Shown here piece by piece: positions 10,180-20,321 of a stretch of DNA of 43,018 bases (position 1 is the stretch's first letter; every line of letters starts with the position of its first letter). Source of the DNA: Haplosporangium gracile (Eukaryota > Mortierellomycota > Mortierellomycetes > Mortierellales > Mortierellaceae); NCBI GenBank assembly GCA_015499985.1, contig JAAAUF010000052.1, positions 39,193 to 82,210 of the forward strand, written 5' to 3'. Position numbers and translations under genes: made by a program. The notes beneath the pieces are model-generated. The model did no database searches, was not told the origin of the DNA, and was given only the letters and a program-made list of their open reading frames with translations.

Positions 10180-13100
10180 CTGACTCCCGGATCTCGTTTC
10201 TTTTCCTTCTGCACTTCCCTCCCCAAAACAATCACTTTCGTTGATCAACCACGACGTCTTTTTTTTTTTTATTTGTCTTCGCCATTCTAGTCCTTTGTAG
10301 TCAGACACGCTAGCTCATGGATTTATGTTAATGCACATAAATAACCACACAAACACTCACACTTTCTTCTTTCTTTTACCAGAGCCGAGTTACCAATTCC
10401 CATCATTCAACAACAACCCGATAGAAGCACCGTAGAAACAAATAAGGGAAAGACCAGGGATGAAAGGGGAGAATAGAGGGAAAGAAGGAAGGGGCGAAAT
10501 TGAAAGGGGGACGCGCGGCGCGGGAAGGAAAGGGAGAGCGACAGGAAAGGAAGAGAAAGGGAAAGGAAGTGGAAGGGAAAGGAAGTGGAAGGGAGAAAGG
10601 CAGAGGAATGCGATAAACGAGGTATTTTTCTTTCGATTGGAAACAATGTAGAAAGAGAGGTGCTTCTCTACTGAATCGACCTTTTTTTTACGTCTGGACA
10701 GGGGTACTTGAGCGCGCTGTGTGAGTATTACAAAAGTGAGTATATAAAAAAGGGGGCGGAAGGTCAAGACGGAGTTGAAGGCGAGCGGCAAAGGGCGGTT
10801 GTTTTGTTTGTTTGTCGCACGGTACAAACAATGATCCATACCACAACAATGGCGGGAAAAAAGTCCAAAGAATTACAACAACAAAGAAGCCGCTTAAAGA
10901 GCATAGGTCCAAAGTAAAAAAATTGGCGGGAAAAAAATCTGCATTCACTTGACTGATCGACTGACCTTTAAACATCTTCCGTACTCTCACAAACTCAGTG
11001 GGCTATTCTTCCTCTCCGTTCTTTTGCATGATTTCTCTTTCTTTTCGCTATATTCATTCGTTAGTGTATGAATGTTCGCTTATTCGCGCCATGGAGAAAA
11101 TACCGCGCGGCCGCCTCTTTTGTCGTTGTTGTTTTCTAACCTGCTCCCTCAATTTCGTCAGAGAATTCACAAGGCCCCTTTCTATCCCCTTCTACTGTCC
11201 TCTATCTCCTCTTCTGTCCGTACCGTGCCTGAGCCACTCAATACAGACCCTAAGACAAAAAGCGCGCCATGCACTCAACTTCCCATCCTGGTCACCCACC
11301 TCCTCCCCCCTTCTCCGAAAGGAGACAGAGGCGAGGGTTGAGCGGACCCCACCTCCTTCCCTACCCACTCAACTGGCCTTTTCGCCAGGAGCAAAAGAGG
11401 AGAGGGGAGGAGGGGCACGATCCACATCGCATGTTAGGAAAATACTCCCCCTTCCCCAAAAAATAAATAAAAGATAAAGTAGCTAAAGCGCGGAACGAGA
11501 AGAGCAACAAGAGAATGTGATTGCACAAAAAAAGAGATTGCTCCTTCGCTCCCGCCACTTTTTTTTTGTATGTGCTGGTTATGACAACAAGGTGAGACCC
11601 CGCCTTTTTTCCTCTTTGCTCGATGTTGTTTTCTGTCACATAATAAGCCCGAAAGTTCGAGCGGCAAGGCATATCAACAACAATAACTTCAACAACAGCA
11701 GCGGTAGAAGCAAACACATCCAAACGGGAGTGACAAACACCGTGCAATAAAAAGACAACCTGACTTGATCTATTGGCCCAGCGTTTCGCTCAAAAACGTG
11801 CATGACCCTTTTTTCGCATTGTTTGTGCCTGTTCTGTCCCACCCTCCGTCCTTCTTTTTTGTTCGCCAGCTCATTTTCTTCTTTCTTTGCCCCTTTTTCC
11901 AATAACAACGACACGGGTTTGAGTTTGTTCGCATGATGCAGGATGGGCGCAGTGTAGAAAGAAGGGACTCCAACAGAAAAATGAATTACAGAAAAGAAAA
12001 AAGTACGATGGTTGAAGAGATGACAAGCAGAATGATCAGAACGGAAACAAAAAAAACAAAGCAGTAAGGGGGCGATGTTTACGGTCAAGGCTAATGTACC
12101 TGTAACAGAAGGGAGATTGAAGAGCGTCGACTAGGTAGTCGACGGGCAAGGAGTCAAAGGCAGGGCGTAGAGAGAAGAATGGGACAGACAGATAGAAAAG
12201 ATGGAAGCACAGAAAAGGCGTGTTTGTGTATGGGAAAGGACGAATAGATGGATGGATGGATGGAAATGGGCCAGGTCTGCATGCAGGTACTGAGTACAAA
12301 GGTGAGTACAAAGAAAGAAAAAAAAAGCAAATGGGGTAGATGTTGTTCAATAGAGAGCAAGGCTAGTTTTTCTTCCCATTCACACACACTCAATTCAGGT
12401 TTGAACACTTCCGTGCAAAATAACTTGAAAAGCAAATGAGTCTCAACCATTGATGGTATGTACTATGAGTTGATAAACAAGGTGCATGTTTATGCCAACA
12501 AGTACATGAGTAGCAATGGTACCATTGAGTGCACACCCTTTATTATTATGCTATCAGTTTTCTTCCAACTAGAGTATGTTATCGCCTTACTCTTTCCATC
12601 ATTGATCGTAATGAAAAGTGTCTTGCATAAACCATCTGCGCTGTGTAAATTGGATGGTCCATTCTCTTTTTTCCCGCACCCATCCATCCATTTACGACGC
12701 AGTTGGATATTAGCCCCGTGATCATGACATAGACACATTCAGGCAACGCAATAAATTGGGTCAGCCATAATCCAGCCACATCCCTTCATTCGCTTTCAAA
12801 TTAGCATGATGTTTTTTTTTTTTTGCAATTTCAATATGATGGCGCAATGGTGCAAGAGACAGAAAGAAAAGAAGAGGGAGAGAGAAAAATACCAAAACGT
12901 CAATTTGGAGAAACTGGGAAGAAACCTCTGATCCACGGGAAAGTAAAACTATACTTGAACCTTATCGAAAAGAAAGAGGGACGTGACGAAGGGTAGGAAA
13001 AAGAGCCGTATAGAAGGAAAAGGAAAAAGGCGGGAAAGGAAGAGTATAGAAAAAAAAGAATAGAGAAAAGAAAAGAGGAAGAAGTTGGTGATAAGGGTGC

Positions 13101-14538
13101 GACAGACGAGGTTCGAGGCGCCGCGTCGATCCCGACCATCTTTACCACGGGTCAAGAAAAGAAAGAGGCGGCCAAGGCGCTCGGAGAAGGAAAGCTCAGG
13201 AGAAGGGAGAGGAAGTTTAGAGAGCCACACACATGCACGCGCAGAGGGAGAGAGATTGGGAGGGGAAAGAGAATGGGATGGGAAAAGGCGGGCTGCACAA
13301 GACGTATGCAGACAAATCGTTAAATGTTTTTTTTTAACGGGCAAAAAGGAGGTTGTGGACTTTCAAAGAACAAGGCGAAAGAATGCTCTCCCAGGAGGGA
13401 GAGAGAGAGAGGTGAGGAAAGGGAGAGATGGGGGAAAAGCAAGGGATGGCGGAGAGAACCATTGTTGCAGACTGTTGTTGTTGCTTTTGTTTAGCGATAA
13501 GGATGGTCAGTGCAAAGGGGGGGTTGCGGTAAGGTGCAAAACAAGTCCAACGTGTGAGAAAAAAATATTATGCACACACACACATGCACACACATTCACA
13601 AGCAAGAAGGCGGAATGGCTCCCGAGTAGGGGGTTGGAGACACAGTAGCAAACATAAGAAAAGAGAGAAAGAACACAATAAGAGGAGAGAGAAAAGAGAG
13701 TAGAGGATGGCAGGATAGGTGGATGAATTCATTACCACATAAGGAATTGTTTTTCCGTTTGAGCTGAAAAACTATGAGGAAAACGGGGTGTAATAACTGT
13801 AGTCTCTCACCCATGCTCCTCATCCGTCTCTTCTGGACGGGAACTTGTTCCTTATCCTTTTGTTTATAGTGTTGGTTGTTCATAGTTGTTGTTGGATGGT
13901 TTTCCTGATTCGTTTTCTATGATAGAGTAAGCGAGGATAACTTGAGCGGATGAAAGGGGCGGCGATGATACTGGTGATGGATATGAGACCACAGACACTG
14001 CAGTTCGCATCATCGGTGAATGAATCGTATGAGACAGGGTCCGGTACCGTGCTTTATTGCTCTGTCACCTTGGAGTGAGGATTATCCTTGCTTAGTGTGA
14101 AGCTGGGTGCTTAAGTAACCGACGACGCGATCAAATTAACGATAAGCTAGGGGCTTGACATATGAGAAACACACGGCTGCACATATGTGTGAACGTAGCC
14201 GTAGTTATGCACATTGCAATCAGATTTCTCCATCCCTCGCAAAAGTACGAGAGACATATAGGCAGATATGATTAACATACACACTTCTTTTCATCTGTTA
14301 GAATGGTGATGGATTGGCTTGGGGGTCTCGAGAAACTGGCATCTTCATCTAACCTTCTTGCCGTGCCATGTCTATCCAGCACAAACACACACTCTTTCTA
14401 TGCCATGTATCAGCCATAGTACACCCGTCTACCATCACAACAAATACCATACCTGACTCCAGCCCATCTACATTGTCCATTGACGCGTCCACCCTGGTAA
14501 AAGTGAACCTACCATAGCCTCCCTTCACTATCGAGGGG
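10180..14538. other. Gene-poor stretch with purine/pyrimidine blocks
   Basis: More than 4 kb in which no open frame shows protein-like composition or a recognisable domain. Translations are dominated by K/R/G/E or F/S/L/P strings from strand-asymmetric tracts (plus-strand purine runs at 10440-10600 and 12860-13450). Simple sequence includes GGAT repeats near 12246-12265 and CA-type repeats near 13572-13600. An outlying GTACAT donor-like site after TTACAG lies near 12103 on minus. I saw no tRNA T-loop with a matching stem. The last ~500 bp before 14538 have more even composition and probably form the promoter of the secreted-protein gene. Confidence 0.4.
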
Positions 14539-14546
14539 TATAAAAG
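14539..14546 (+). promoter_or_regulatory. TATA box of the secreted-protein gene
   Basis: TATAAAAG lies 113 bp before the ATG at 14652 and is followed by a CA-rich leader (repeated ACAACAAC units) with no upstream ATG. The same arrangement precedes the two other small secreted genes at 31962 and 33103. Confidence 0.65.
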
Positions 14547-14651
14547 GATAGCGGATCGCCCGACAGAGAACAGTATTCAGCCTTCTCAAGAAAGCAACAA
14601 CACAGCAACCACAACAACCCACACTATAACAACAATTCAAACTAACCAACC

Positions 14652-15032
14652 ATGTTTTCGATCATCAAGTCAGCTCTCTTGGTCTCCTCGGTCGCCGCCT
14701 TGGTTGTCTTCCAGTTCGCATCGGCTGCTCCCCAGGATGTTGGCTTCGGTGCTAGTCTCGACGACTATGGTCTCGGTTCTGACATGAATGCTTATGGAGG
14801 CCCCGGAGGAGCCGACTACGGCGGCTACCCTACGCAGGTCCCTGTCTCACCTGTGACCATTGCCCCGGAGACCGACTTCATCCCCATCAATAACGTTCAG
14901 CCTGTTGTCAACGTTCTCCCCGTGAACGTCAACGACTTCTCGTGGCCTCCTTACTACAACGACTACGACTTCCCCTACGGAGGTGGCGTCTATGGGGGCA
15001 TGCTTGATGGCGGCATGGGTGGCCCTTTCTAA
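14652..15032 (+). CDS. Small secreted Gly/Tyr-rich protein, FIPI-motif family member 1
   Basis: Single exon, 126 residues. The N-terminus is a classic signal peptide: Lys6, a hydrophobic core LLVSSVAALVVFQFA, and an ASA-AP cleavage site at about residue 26. The mature part begins with a Gly/Asp/Tyr-rich segment. Residues 69-90 carry the motif TIAPxTDFIPIxNVQPVVN followed by VLP, then an aromatic segment (SWPPYYNDYDFPY) and a glycine-rich tail. There is no cysteine in the mature protein, so disulfides are excluded. The motif recurs almost unchanged in the secreted protein at 33282-33626, so the two are paralogues of a family I cannot name. A TATA box, a leader without upstream ATG, a good start context (CAACCATG) and an AATAAA at 15256-15261 support a real, probably well expressed gene. 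A wall-associated or secreted structural role is a guess. Confidence 0.85.
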   Translation: MFSIIKSALLVSSVAALVVFQFASAAPQDVGFGASLDDYGLGSDMNAYGGPGGADYGGYPTQVPVSPVTIAPETDFIPINNVQPVVNVLPVNVNDFSWPPYYNDYDFPYGGGVYGGMLDGGMGGPF

Positions 15033-16610
15033 TTCTGCGGTGGCATCCAACACCATTTGATTGAGTCGTTTGTTGGAAAATTGTTGATTGGAAGGAGGAG
15101 GAGGAGGAGGAGACACTGTTCTATATTTGCATTCACCACTTTCTTACATATCTTTCTTTCTCTCTGCATTTCTACTCACAGCCTTCTTCGTCTTCATTTA
15201 CTTTGTTCCGTTCTGTATCTCTTACGCCAAGAAGAAGGGGTTTTTCTCTTTTACAAATAAAAAACATATTCAACCTCATATCTCTCATTGTGTAACAAAT
15301 ATGTCTTTTCTATCCTTTTTCTCCTCTCTCGCTCTTATGCCCCAAAAAATGCTCAAAATGCAGTCAGTTCCTCGCTGTTGTTTTCTCATGCCCGAGTTTC
15401 TTACAAAGCAGAGATTTGCTTGTTATGGCGTAAATGTGCGCGTGGTGCTTACTCTTGTGCTCTTATACTCTTGTACTCTAGTCGTCTAGCAAATTGCAAT
15501 ATATTGGACAAAGCCTTGTATGGGCGTTTGGCGTTGGGCGTTCTGTTGATGCTGTTTGTTACTGTGGACAGAGTTGGGGTCGTACAACGAGAGCAAAAAA
15601 AAAAAAGGGATAGGGTAATGTGTGAGAAAATCTCCAATTGAGTTCTGCGTGATGACACGAGACGGGCATAGTGAACATGCATTGCCGATTCCGGATGAAC
15701 GTTGAGAGGGCAGCGGAGGCGGCGGCGGCTTGTTGGCCGAAATTTAATGAATAATGACCTTGACAACCGATAGATAGGATGTACACCATGCACGGCATGA
15801 TTCTCTGTGCCTGTTGTGCCTGTGTATCTGTTGGGGTTCTTGACGATCCAGCCGACCAGTATTGTATGCTCGTGGTATCTGCAAAAAAGAGGTTCGGATG
15901 AAAAAAAAGCCTTGAGCATGTCCATGTGTATGTCACAAGAACAGGCTGGTAGGTAAGCTAGATCGTTGGGTGGTGGGCTTGAGTCCTTCTAGATGCTGTT
16001 TTTTTTATCACAGGGCTGGAATATGGAACCACATTTTTTGATGCTCTTTGTTGCGGATTTCATCTTCTTTCACTACATTCTACGCCCTTTCTCTTCAAAC
16101 AATAACCCCGATAGGTTTCGTAGCCCTGAAAGAAGTAAAAAACGACGACACTAGAAAAAAAAATGGACGAAAAGTGAAGAGAAGGGGAGAAAGATGACAA
16201 TGAAGGACGAAGACGATGAAGAAGGAGTGGAACTACGTGGTAATTAGGAGAGTCCAAATGAAAATGCAAAATCCTCATTTTTTTTTTACAAGTTTAATGG
16301 GAAGGGGGCGACGCGACGTTGCATTGTAGTATCTGGGAAGGAAGGCAGGAATGCCGACGACATCCTACCAGGCAATCCGCTCCAGTCGGGCGATTTCACT
16401 TATGCAACATGCAATGCAAGGGTGAGAGCCAATGTACATAACGTAGGGCAATAGCGCACATATATATATAGCAAAAGCGAGGAGCCTGTATTTTTTAGTG
16501 AAAAGGGAGTCCATGTGGACATAAAAAAAGGCAAGCTAGGAAGTGGTATGGTTCTAGGCCAAAAGGGGAGGAAGGCAGCTCAGAGAGAAGGAGGGGGCTC
16601 GAGGGAGAAG

Positions 16611-16657
16611 GGGATGAAGGGGATGAAGGATGAAGGGGATGAAGGGATGAAGGGAAG
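16611..16657 (+). repeat. GGGGATGAA-type minisatellite
   Basis: Five to six imperfect copies of GGGGATGAA/GGATGAAG in tandem within a purine-rich block. No gene overlaps it. Confidence 0.7.
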
Positions 16658-17904
16658 GGGCAATGTGGTGAAGTTTGGAGCAAGCAACGTAGCTATCTAT
16701 CGGGGATCTGGATCTGGAGTCAGACCCACAGATAGAACTCATGAATACATGGGTATATGAATGGTGAATCAGGAGGTGTCATTCCTGGCAACTTGCATTT
16801 GCACAACCAATCAATCGGCCAAAAGGGTAGTCAATACCATTGAGCTAGTTGTATGGTTCTCAATTATAGCAGAGAGGCGGACTCTGGTTGTGAGCAAATG
16901 ATAAAAAGAGGGGCCATGAGGATATGGAATGGGGGTCAAGGTTAAAGGGACCACTGCAACAGGGAGGACGAGAATGAGGCCGGCGATGTGGTCTCCGATG
17001 GCCTCTTTTTTTTTTTTTTTTTTTTTTTCAGGTCCCGCCTATTTTTATATTATGGGCTTTAGTATTGAATGAGCAACAGCAATCAGCAGAAATTGGATAG
17101 TGAGTGAGTGGTGTGTGGTGCTGCCATAAATGATGCGATAACGATGTCGTCCGTTACTTTCTTCAGGGACCACATTTATTTTCTGGACTAGCGCATTTGT
17201 TCAAAGGGTCCTTGTCGTTCACTAGCCCGGTTTCTTTTTTGGTCGTCAAAAGAGAGCATGCGGATGAATGCACCATACCCTGTTCTCTCTCTGTATCATA
17301 GTCCACTGCCCTGTTTGGCAGGTTGTCAGTTGTGAATCCATCACAGCCAATTGACTTTTTTTTCGTTGTGTCGGTGGTTTAGATGAGTGATATGTGTGAA
17401 GGCAGCATTAGAAGCGAAAGTCAAGTCCCAAATGAGCGAGGGCCCTGTTCCACTCCTTTCCCCTTGTATTTCCGTTCTTGTTCCTGTCCCTGATCACACT
17501 TCATGATTGATTGATATGTCCCTGTCTGTGTTTGGCCCATCTCTACTTGTTCTTCGTCTCCTTGCCTTTTTATTGCCGCCCTGTCTCCGGTCGGACCCTC
17601 GCCTGTAATAGCTTTTCATCCAGCCAATATTCTCTCTCTCTTTCTCTCTCTCTGATACGAGTCTGGCAAGGACAAGCCAACCACCCCAGTCCACTCCATA
17701 CGTCAAGTACACGCACACCATACACATTATACACCGTACATAGATCATACTAAATCCGAATCTAGTTGCTTCTATGCTCTCCCCTTTTTAATTCAAATTA
17801 GCCAATTTAATAATACGACGAAAGTTTTAACTCTTCCTGCCCTTCTTTTTTTTTTTTTTTTCTTCTTATCCACACTTTCGTCTTCGTCTTCTTCCCTTCC
17901 CTTC

Positions 17905-17960
17905 CCTTCCTTTTCTTTTCTTTTCTTTTCTTTTCTTTTCTTTTCTTTTCTTTTCTTTTT
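17905..17960 (+). repeat. TTTTC pentanucleotide microsatellite
   Basis: About ten tandem TTTTC units, preceded by CTTCC-type units, in the CT-rich leader or promoter of the gene starting at 18197. Confidence 0.8.
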
Positions 17961-18196
17961 TTTCCTTTCCTTGTTCTCATATTACCATCTCTCTCCTGCC
18001 CTTCCCCACTATTCGCTTAGTTACTTCTTTTGTTTACTCATCATTCTCACTCTCCCATCAATTATTATTCAAATACATACTTCCATACCCCCTTCATACC
18101 ATCTTATTCCCTTCTTTTTTGCTTGTGCTTCCCCCATTACCCTGAACACCACCGTTTTTTAATACTCTCTCTCCCTCACCCTCAAAAAAAGACTGG

Positions 18197-19993
18197 ATGC
18201 CGTCCTCACCAAAGACTACTCCAAAATACATGCTGGGACTCCCAGCCAGGCCCTCCTCTGGTAGGAGGTGCCACTCCCAGAAACGAATTCTCTTCCTCTT
18301 CTCCCTGGTCTTGCTGGTCTCGTCAGGGTCCATGGTCATCCTTCATATCACAAGCACTCCCTTCATCCGATCCAGTTCCCTCTCCTGTGCTGCTTCCTCT
18401 TCTTCTTCATCCTCATCAGACTCGGTAGGGTGTATCGCCTCTGCTGCCTCCCGTAGAACCCGCTGGAGGTCTGATCGGGAAGAGGACGATGAGACCTCAG
18501 GCTCGAGCTACGGCGAGAGCCCAGAAGAGCGCTACAGAAGCAACAGTCCCTTCAGGAACCATGACCGCCCCCGTCTTGCCCTCCCCCGTCCAGTAGAAAA
18601 CGTCATGATCGAAGGCGAGGAACAACCACCACAGCGTCCAGGACCCGTGCCTGTGCCATCACCACAAATAGTCCAGGGTCAGGACAACTACCTCGGCCAA
18701 CAACAACGACAACTCGATAGTCAACATGCACCAGCAGCAGTAGTAGAGATGGAGGATCAAGATCAGGAAGTGGCTGGAACCACGATAAAGTCTGGCAATT
18801 TACCTGAGAGCCCGCAATTAAACAACAGCAATGACGAGAACAACGATGAGCGGGAGTCGCATGGATCCCAGGATAGCCAAGACGACGAGGACTCAAGGAG
18901 CAACTACGACGGCGAAGTGCTCACAGAGAAGGGACAGACTGTCGTTGAAGAACCCGTCGTCCTCCCCTTCGAGAACACTCTGGACTCGGAAGACGGCACA
19001 AAATACCTTACCTACCTTCCCTACGCCGGCATCACCAACCAGTTCTACGGTATGCTTCGTGGCATGGAAGTCGCCAAGGCTCTCGACCGCACCCTCATCA
19101 TCCCCCCCATTACCGCCTCCAGCCACGACAAGTCCAAGCAGAACCAGCCCTGGTCAACATTCTTCGACCTGGAAAAATTCTCTCAGCTTACTGGCACCAA
19201 GGTCATTGAGTTCCACCAGCTTAGGGACGTCGAGGCTGCCGAGATGAACCAGCTCAAGTGCGGCATCACCTGCGGATTCGGCTCCAAGAGGACAGTCGAT
19301 TTTACAGCCAAGGGATTCCTAAAACAGTGGAAGTTCAACGCCACTCTGGATACCCTGGGTGCCGACCCCACCAAGCTGGAGGCTATTACCTCAGCACTCC
19401 GACCCTTCAGTAGCGACAAATATGTCTGCATTTCAAACACCTACAAGATTGTTGTCAAGGACAAGTCCGAATGGGAACGGTTTGGTCAGCATCTTCATTT
19501 CACCGAGGGACTCGAGTCGTTTGTGGAAGAGTTTTTGGATCGGAACTTGGTCAAGCAGGAGGGCAGTGAGAAGCACCAGTACCTGGCCGTCCACGCCCGC
19601 CGTGGCGATTTCGCAGCGTACTGCGAGTCCAACTTCAAGGGGCCCAGGATGATCCACTGCTTGCCCTCGACCGAGCAGATTGCTGCCCGCATCGACACTG
19701 TCCAGATCCGGTTGAACCCCAAGATGAATCCTGACCTGGTGTTGCCTGTTTTTGTCGCCACCAACGAGAGACGGCCGGAGGAGCTGAAGAAGTTTGCTGA
19801 CCTTGGATGGCGTTACCTGGACCACGACGAGATGGGCACAGTCGAAAAACTCGGAGTCTTTGGACCGATGATGGTGGACCAGGTCTTTATGGCACACGCT
19901 CAAGGCTTTGTCGGCATCCAGATGAGTACATTCTCTCGTGTGGGAGCACTTCGACAGAGGGACTGGCACGACCGTACAGCAGACTACATGTAA
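18197..19993 (+). CDS. GDP-fucose O-fucosyltransferase-like type II membrane protein
   Basis: Single exon, 598 residues. A short basic N-terminus is followed by one hydrophobic segment (about residues 31-51, LFLFSLVLLVSSGSMVILHI), which suits a type II Golgi/ER anchor. Then comes a long acidic, Gln/Ser-rich stem to about residue 265. The catalytic part starts with YLPYAGITNQFYGMLRGMEV, the N-terminal loop typical of O-FucT (PF10250-like) enzymes, where the N in (x)NQ(x) helps bind GDP-fucose. It continues to HARRGD at residues 466-471, the H-x-R(R)-GD signature of this superfamily. The C-terminal part (VFVATNE, then GIQMSTFSRVGALRQ) matches the late nucleotide-sugar motif. The family transfers fucose from GDP-fucose to protein or glycan acceptors. 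The acceptor here is unknown and catalysis is inferred. The ATG at 18197 is first after a CT-rich leader. Confidence 0.8.
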   Translation: MPSSPKTTPKYMLGLPARPSSGRRCHSQKRILFLFSLVLLVSSGSMVILHITSTPFIRSSSLSCAASSSSSSSSDSVGCIASAASRRTRWRSDREEDDETSGSSYGESPEERYRSNSPFRNHDRPRLALPRPVENVMIEGEEQPPQRPGPVPVPSPQIVQGQDNYLGQQQRQLDSQHAPAAVVEMEDQDQEVAGTTIKSGNLPESPQLNNSNDENNDERESHGSQDSQDDEDSRSNYDGEVLTEKGQTVVEEPVVLPFENTLDSEDGTKYLTYLPYAGITNQFYGMLRGMEVAKALDRTLIIPPITASSHDKSKQNQPWSTFFDLEKFSQLTGTKVIEFHQLRDVEAAEMNQLKCGITCGFGSKRTVDFTAKGFLKQWKFNATLDTLGADPTKLEAITSALRPFSSDKYVCISNTYKIVVKDKSEWERFGQHLHFTEGLESFVEEFLDRNLVKQEGSEKHQYLAVHARRGDFAAYCESNFKGPRMIHCLPSTEQIAARIDTVQIRLNPKMNPDLVLPVFVATNERRPEELKKFADLGWRYLDHDEMGTVEKLGVFGPMMVDQVFMAHAQGFVGIQMSTFSRVGALRQRDWHDRTADYM

Positions 19994-20321
19994 AAAATAG
20001 CAACAACAAATAGCAACAACAGCAACAACGACACACTTTTAGCATAGACACGACCACCCATTACAGCATTCAAAATAACATCTATTAAATGGCCTCCTAC
20101 GGCTCGGCGCTCTACACCTCTTCGCTTCCTCTTTGTTCCTGGCTGCTTCCAGGGCCTTCAATTTAGTGCCACCAAAAGACAAAAAAAGAACCAGCACAAA
20201 TTTAATAAGCCACATCATATGGACATTTGAGCACGTTTTTTGCTCAACCCCTACCGTTTTCTTTCACTCTCGCTCTATAAACCTTCGTTGTCAGTTTTTA
20301 CAATCAGCTGGTCCTTGAAGA
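19994..20321 (+). other. Intergenic spacer / SNAPC4-like promoter
   Basis: Starts with an AGCAACAAC-type repeat (to about 20030), probably the 3'UTR of the fucosyltransferase-like gene. CTATAAACC at about 20275-20283 could be a weak TATA element about 40 bp before the next ATG. Confidence 0.3.

Larger units (their letters stand above)
15262..18196. other. Gene-poor stretch with microsatellites
   Basis: About 2.9 kb between the secreted-protein gene and the fucosyltransferase-like gene, with no convincing frame on either strand. It holds a run of about 24 T near 17007-17030, a GGGGATGAA-type minisatellite near 16611-16657, and about ten TTTTC repeats near 17905-17960 within a CT-rich tract that probably belongs to the promoter and leader of the downstream gene. 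Confidence 0.4.

Noticed and set aside
12036..12350. Open frame on minus with hydrophobic stretches
   Set aside because: Aromatic/Ser/Pro-rich translation of a pyrimidine tract; no signal-peptide or membrane pattern that continues.
13105..13125. GGTTCGAGGCG, resembling a tRNA T-loop
   Set aside because: No matching T-stem and no anticodon or D-arm upstream.
13085..13648. 187-codon open frame on plus
   Set aside because: Arg/Lys/Gly/Glu low complexity from a purine block; no protein-like features.
15449..15925. 158-codon minus frame
   Set aside because: Mixed composition but no recognisable domain, no promoter and no conserved start; likely chance in intergenic DNA.
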